Of a stretch of DNA of 16,273 bases, positions 13,354-16,273 are shown one piece after another. This stretch comes from UBA1067 sp963661055 (GTDB taxonomy: Bacteria; Verrucomicrobiota; Kiritimatiellia; RFP12; UBA1067). Each line of letters opens with the position of its first letter. Within the stretch, counting starts at the first letter, position 1. A program made the position numbers and the translations under genes. The notes below the pieces were generated by a model. The model worked only from the letters and a program-made list of their open reading frames with translations. It made no database searches and was not told the origin of the DNA. The stretch lies in the NCBI GenBank assembly GCA_963661055.1, contig CAVLAC010000042.1, forward strand, positions 1-16,273. The letters are read 5' to 3'.

Positions 13354-14341
13354 GGTTGTTTTTAAGAATATCTCAAAAGTCTACGCGAAGGGCGATGCAC
13401 CTGCCGTGGACGACTTCTCGCTCACCGTGCGCGATGGTGAGTTCCTCGTTTTGGTGGGGCCCTCGGGATGTGGAAAGTCAACGACTTTGCGTATGGTCGC
13501 GGGGCTGGAACTCCCGACACAAGGACAGCTCTTCATTGGCAATCGCGAAGTGACTTATGCCGCGCCCAAAGACCGCGATATCGCAATGGTGTTCCAGAAT
13601 TATGCACTCTATCCGCATATGACGGTCGCGCAAAATATGGCATTCGCCCTCAAATTGCGCCATGTCCCCAAGGCGGAAATTGCGCGGCGGATTGAGTCCG
13701 TCGCCGAGGCTTTGGGGCTTACGCCTTATCTAAAGCGCCTGCCGAAGGCACTTTCGGGCGGGCAGCGTCAGCGCGTCGCCCTCGGTCGCGCAATAGTTCG
13801 TGAGCCCGCCGTATTTCTCTTTGATGAGCCCCTCTCTAATCTAGACGCGAAGATGCGCGTTGAAATGCGGGCGGAAATTATCCGTCTGCACCACCGCCTC
13901 AAAGCGACGATGATTTATGTGACGCATGACCAGACGGAAGCCATGACGATGGGCGAGCGCATCGTGGTGATGAACCAGGGTCGCCTTCAGCAAGTCGCGC
14001 CGCCACTTGAGATTTATGAGCACCCCGCCAATGCTTTTGTCGCGGGCTTTATTGGTACGCCGCCCATGAACTTGCTCCCACCCGGTATATTGGACGCGGC
14101 GCATACAATCGGCATTCGCCCTGAGCATATTCGTCTAGAGCCGTGTACAGGAAGTGCCGCGCCGCAAGATTTAGTCGGCAAGGTCGATTTCTGTGAGCCA
14201 CTGGGGTCGGAGACCCTCGTGCATATTCTCCTCGAGCGCCAAAACCAGCCGTTAATCGTGCGTGAGGACGGTTTCGCCGCGTATCGTGCGGGAGATCGCG
14301 TCAAAGTTAACCTTGACCCGACAAAGCAAGTCGTATTTTAA
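13346..14341 (+). CDS. ugpC: UgpC/MsmK/MalK-type sugar ABC transporter ATPase
   Basis: This 331-residue ATPase belongs to the carbohydrate-importer CUT1 class. Walker A is GPSGCGKST (38-46), the Q-loop is MVFQNYALYPHM, the signature is LSGGQRQR (136-143), Walker B is FLFDEP (157-162) followed by LSNLDAKMR, and the H-loop is YVTHDQTEAM. After it come RLQQVAPPLEIYEHPANAFVAGFIGTPPMN and a C-terminal OB/TOBE-type domain starting around GIRPEHIRLEP. It is somewhat shorter than typical members (about 350-370), with the shortening in the C-terminal regulatory part. No permease or solute-binding protein lies nearby, so it probably serves transporters encoded elsewhere, as MsmK does in streptococci; this is inference. 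The start overlaps recR by 8 bases. The exact sugar cannot be read from the sequence. Confidence 0.9.
   Translation: MSEVVFKNISKVYAKGDAPAVDDFSLTVRDGEFLVLVGPSGCGKSTTLRMVAGLELPTQGQLFIGNREVTYAAPKDRDIAMVFQNYALYPHMTVAQNMAFALKLRHVPKAEIARRIESVAEALGLTPYLKRLPKALSGGQRQRVALGRAIVREPAVFLFDEPLSNLDAKMRVEMRAEIIRLHHRLKATMIYVTHDQTEAMTMGERIVVMNQGRLQQVAPPLEIYEHPANAFVAGFIGTPPMNLLPPGILDAAHTIGIRPEHIRLEPCTGSAAPQDLVGKVDFCEPLGSETLVHILLERQNQPLIVREDGFAAYRAGDRVKVNLDPTKQVVF
14338..14341. other. Convergent genes with overlapping stop codons
   Basis: The four bases TTAA hold both stops: TAA on the plus strand (14339-14341) and TAA on the minus strand (14338-14340). There is no gap for an intrinsic terminator, and I see no hairpin with a T-run on either side. 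Confidence 0.95.
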
Positions 14342-15537
14342 GCCCAAGCGCGGCGTTTGAGGATGACGAATGACTCAAACCGCGCGGTCCGTGGGAACAT
14401 ATTGAACCAACGGACGCTTTCCACATCATATCCGAGCGTAAGCCGCTTCAGGTCACGCATAAGTGTCGCGGGGTCGCACGAGACATAGAAGATGTAGGGG
14501 GCTTTGAGCCGCAGAAGGGCATCCGCGACACCGTAGCCAAGCCCTCCGCGCGGCGGATCAATGATGATGGTTGCTGACGCGGCACTTGGGAGGCGCGATT
14601 TGAGGTGCTCGATTTGCCCGACGGTGAACTCCGCATTCTCTTGGCGTTGCAACGCGGCATTGCGTTTCGCGAAAGCGACGGCTTCGCGTCCGCTTTCAAT
14701 GCCGATGAGCTTAGGTGGATGGCAAGAGAGCCCGAAAACACCCACGCCACAGTAGAGGTCAATGACTTCGGGGGCGACGGTGGCACGCGCTTGGTATTCC
14801 TGAGTGACCGCGCTCACGAGTTGTTTGCCAACTTCGGGATTGACTTGGTAAAAGCCACCTGCGGGCACTTCGAAGATGCGCTTGAGGGTGCGTTCTTTGA
14901 GGGTCGCCTCGCGTGGGGCAGAACCTATCCACCAACGGACGCCTGAGACTTCTGACCAACGGATGGTGAGGTTGGCTTCACGCTCAACCGTGCGGCGCAC
15001 ATTTGCCGCGCCCTGAGTGAGGAGGGCGAAGGCACGCGAACGGATTTCAGGTAATTGGGCATTTATTTCAGGGCGTGCGAGAGGGTCTTCTGTTATATCA
15101 CGCACGGTGTGGCTAGGCTCTTCACGATAACCGAGCACCCACTTGCCATTCTGCCGCGCGAAATGGTAGACGACTTTATTGCGGTAGTTGAGGAAGTGCG
15201 TGGGGGCGACCGTGGGCAGGAAGTTCGCCGTCGAAAGACGCGCACGCTCAAAGAAGTCGCGTAATTGCGATTCTTTTGCTTCCTGTTCGCCGCGCTCCGT
15301 AAGTGCCGCGTAGACCATACCCGGCACAACGAGAGAAGGGGGCGTTTGCCGCTCAGGACTTGGGGTAATGACCTCCACAAGCCGTCCCTTTACGAAGTTC
15401 TTCTTCTCTTCGACAATCTCAGCCTTGACCTGCTCGCCCGCGAAAGCGCTCGGAACAAAAATGACGCGTCCGTCGCCGAGTCGTCCCAGCCCATCGCCTC
15501 CGTAAACGGTCTTCGCAATATAAACGGATGATGTCAT
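14338..15537 (-). CDS. rlmD: TRAM-domain RNA m5U methyltransferase (RlmD/RumA family) without iron-sulfur cysteines
   Basis: This 399-residue enzyme would methylate C5 of a uracil in rRNA or tRNA using S-adenosylmethionine. Residues 1-60 look like a TRAM RNA-binding domain (YGGDGLGRL.DGRVIFVP.AF.GE.V.A.I). The catalytic domain has DLYCGVGVFGLSC (SAM site), DPPRGGLG and YVSCDPATLMRDL with the nucleophile Cys354. A glutamate in the late FPRTARFESF segment fits the general base. RlmD and RlmC normally hold a 4Fe-4S cluster on four cysteines around the CPGM/CGGC segment. Here the segment reads VVPGMVYA, and no cysteine precedes residue 250 or so, so the cluster is absent. The exact target (23S U1939, U747 or tRNA U54) cannot be decided. 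AGGAGG lies 8 bases before the ATG. The upstream gene's stop overlaps that site. Confidence 0.85.
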   Translation of the reverse strand: MTSSVYIAKTVYGGDGLGRLGDGRVIFVPSAFAGEQVKAEIVEEKKNFVKGRLVEVITPSPERQTPPSLVVPGMVYAALTERGEQEAKESQLRDFFERARLSTANFLPTVAPTHFLNYRNKVVYHFARQNGKWVLGYREEPSHTVRDITEDPLARPEINAQLPEIRSRAFALLTQGAANVRRTVEREANLTIRWSEVSGVRWWIGSAPREATLKERTLKRIFEVPAGGFYQVNPEVGKQLVSAVTQEYQARATVAPEVIDLYCGVGVFGLSCHPPKLIGIESGREAVAFAKRNAALQRQENAEFTVGQIEHLKSRLPSAASATIIIDPPRGGLGYGVADALLRLKAPYIFYVSCDPATLMRDLKRLTLGYDVESVRWFNMFPRTARFESFVILKRRAWA

Positions 15538-15545
15538 CTCTTTCG

Positions 15546-15551
15546 CCTCCT
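15546..15551 (-). promoter_or_regulatory. Shine-Dalgarno site for the RNA methyltransferase
   Basis: On the minus strand AGGAGG follows directly from the TAA of the CPBP gene, sharing its last base, and lies 8 bases before ATG 15537. This confirms the start and the two-gene operon. Confidence 0.8.
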
Positions 15552-16216
15552 TACCAGAATGCCCATTGTTCGAAACGGATTACATAGAGTGCCAGAACAA
15601 GATTGGTGACGATATGGGCGAGAATTGCCGCGCCAAGTCCCTTACGGAGAGCGACGAGTCCGTAAAGTGCCCCCGCGATCGCCCCGACAAGCCAACGGTT
15701 GTGCTCAAGCGCGAAGAGTCCGACCGTCCACCAAAAGGCGCTCGCGTCAAAGTGTGTGGTAGGGACGCTCTGCCAGTCCTTGGCTTGTAGCCGCCGATAG
15801 AGAAAGCCGCGAAAGAAGAGTTCCTCGGCAGGGGCAATGACAAAGGCGCTGCCAATAAGCCGCGCGAGCGTGAGAGCCCACCCACATTCGGATGGCGCAT
15901 AGAGGGGCGGCGTATCGGCGGAGGGAGCTCCGCCCAAGATGAAAAACCGCTGATATAGGGCGTAGGGCTCAGGGGCGACCCAAAGGAGGAAGACGACAAG
16001 CCCTGTGAGGAGTCCCCAGAAGAAGGTAGAGCCCCAATGGCGCGCGGCACTTCGGCAAAGTCCCCGCGCGGCAGGCAGGAGCAAGAGCGCGGCACATAGG
16101 GTGCGTAAGGCATACATCTTAGGCGTCGCGGGCAATGCGAGCAGAAGCACCATCCAGCAAAGGTAGGGCAATGTCGCGGCGAGTGTCGCCGAATAGTCTT
16201 TCAACGCAATCTTCAT
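15551..16216 (-). CDS. CPBP (CAAX-like) membrane protease, exosortase-associated type
   Basis: This 221-residue integral membrane protein has about six to eight hydrophobic segments. The CPBP/Abi motifs are clear: EELFFRGFLYRR with Glu131, Glu132 and Arg136; FALEHNRW with His172; and AHIVTNLVLALYV with His201 and Asn205. The wording APAEELFFRGFLYRR...EHNRWLVGAIAG.LYG closely resembles the CAAX-protease-related family found with exosortase and PEP-CTERM proteins. It may therefore act in protein sorting or processing at the cell surface; no exosortase lies in the window. I chose the ATG at 16216. An upstream ATG at 16228 begins inside the predicted -10 hexamer, and a TTG at the window edge lies upstream of it, so neither would be on the mRNA. 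The RNA methyltransferase start follows 13 bases after the stop. Confidence 0.87.
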   Translation of the reverse strand: MKIALKDYSATLAATLPYLCWMVLLLALPATPKMYALRTLCAALLLLPAARGLCRSAARHWGSTFFWGLLTGLVVFLLWVAPEPYALYQRFFILGGAPSADTPPLYAPSECGWALTLARLIGSAFVIAPAEELFFRGFLYRRLQAKDWQSVPTTHFDASAFWWTVGLFALEHNRWLVGAIAGALYGLVALRKGLGAAILAHIVTNLVLALYVIRFEQWAFW

Positions 16217-16245
16217 AGACCCCACCATTATACCATAAAATCGCC
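16217..16245 (-). promoter_or_regulatory. Extended -10 promoter for the CPBP operon, predicted nearly leaderless
   Basis: Read on the minus strand: GGCGA (16245-16241), five A/T bases, TGG (16235-16233), TATAAT (16232-16227), ten bases, then ATG at 16216. The layout is identical to that at 6957-6985. There is no clear -35. The GGTGGGG between hexamer and ATG is mostly upstream of the expected start point, so it probably does not act as a ribosome site. Bases 16246-16273 show nothing I can assign. Confidence 0.7.
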
Positions 16246-16273
16246 CCGAATGGTGGATTATTTGCAAGCTCAA

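Noticed and set aside
16217..16273. Longer forms of the CPBP protease starting at ATG 16228 or at TTG on the window edge.
   Set aside because: The first starts inside the predicted -10 hexamer and the second upstream of it. Membrane topology and family similarity begin after MKIALKD.
1..16273. tRNA, rRNA, CRISPR arrays, insertion sequences, toxin-antitoxin or defence genes.
   Set aside because: I looked on both strands and saw none. The window is nearly all housekeeping, transport and envelope genes with no foreign-looking segment.

Overview
This window looks like a housekeeping and envelope region of a diderm (Gram-negative type) bacterium with moderately GC-rich DNA. It is almost entirely coding, and the longest gap on the plus strand is about 44 bases. 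Three things suggest the Planctomycetes-Verrucomicrobia-Chlamydiae group (Kiritimatiellota, Lentisphaerota or Verrucomicrobiota): a CPBP membrane protease of the kind associated with exosortase/PEP-CTERM sorting, an ABC/GldG/DUF4340 cluster, and an IMP cyclohydrolase without its usual transformylase domain. This placement is an inference from gene content, not a proof.

The plus strand carries one long run of 14 co-directional genes (1-14341). It opens with the 3' part of pyrF (pyrimidine synthesis). A complete tripartite export system of the MacAB-TolC type follows: outer-membrane lipoprotein channel, lipoprotein adaptor, ATPase and FtsX-type permease, with ATGA or GTGA overlaps at two of its junctions. 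Next come a free-standing IMP cyclohydrolase (purH N-terminal domain) and an unusually compact murF. An internal promoter then appears to start a three-gene unit: a GldA-like ATPase, a GldF-GldG fusion permease and a DUF4340 protein, all joined by ATGA overlaps. purC, ybaB, recR and a UgpC/MsmK-type sugar-import ATPase finish the run.

The minus strand carries two genes (14338-16216): a CPBP protease followed by a TRAM-domain RNA uracil methyltransferase. Their end meets the plus-strand run with overlapping stop codons and no visible terminator.

Two DNA-level patterns stand out. First, the only two strong promoters I can see share one architecture, GGCGA, five A/T bases, TGGTATAAT, exactly ten bases, then ATG. 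This predicts nearly leaderless mRNAs for the GldA-like ATPase and the CPBP protease, while most of the downstream genes have good Shine-Dalgarno sites. Second, the 10-mer CGCGGCACTT (reverse AAGTGCCGCG) occurs 13 times exactly and about 18 more times with one mismatch. Its core TGCCGCG/CGCGGCA occurs about 60 times, on both strands and in all three reading frames. That density resembles DNA uptake sequences in naturally competent bacteria, but codon-pair bias remains a rival explanation.

I saw no tRNA, rRNA, CRISPR array, insertion sequence or convincing intrinsic terminator.
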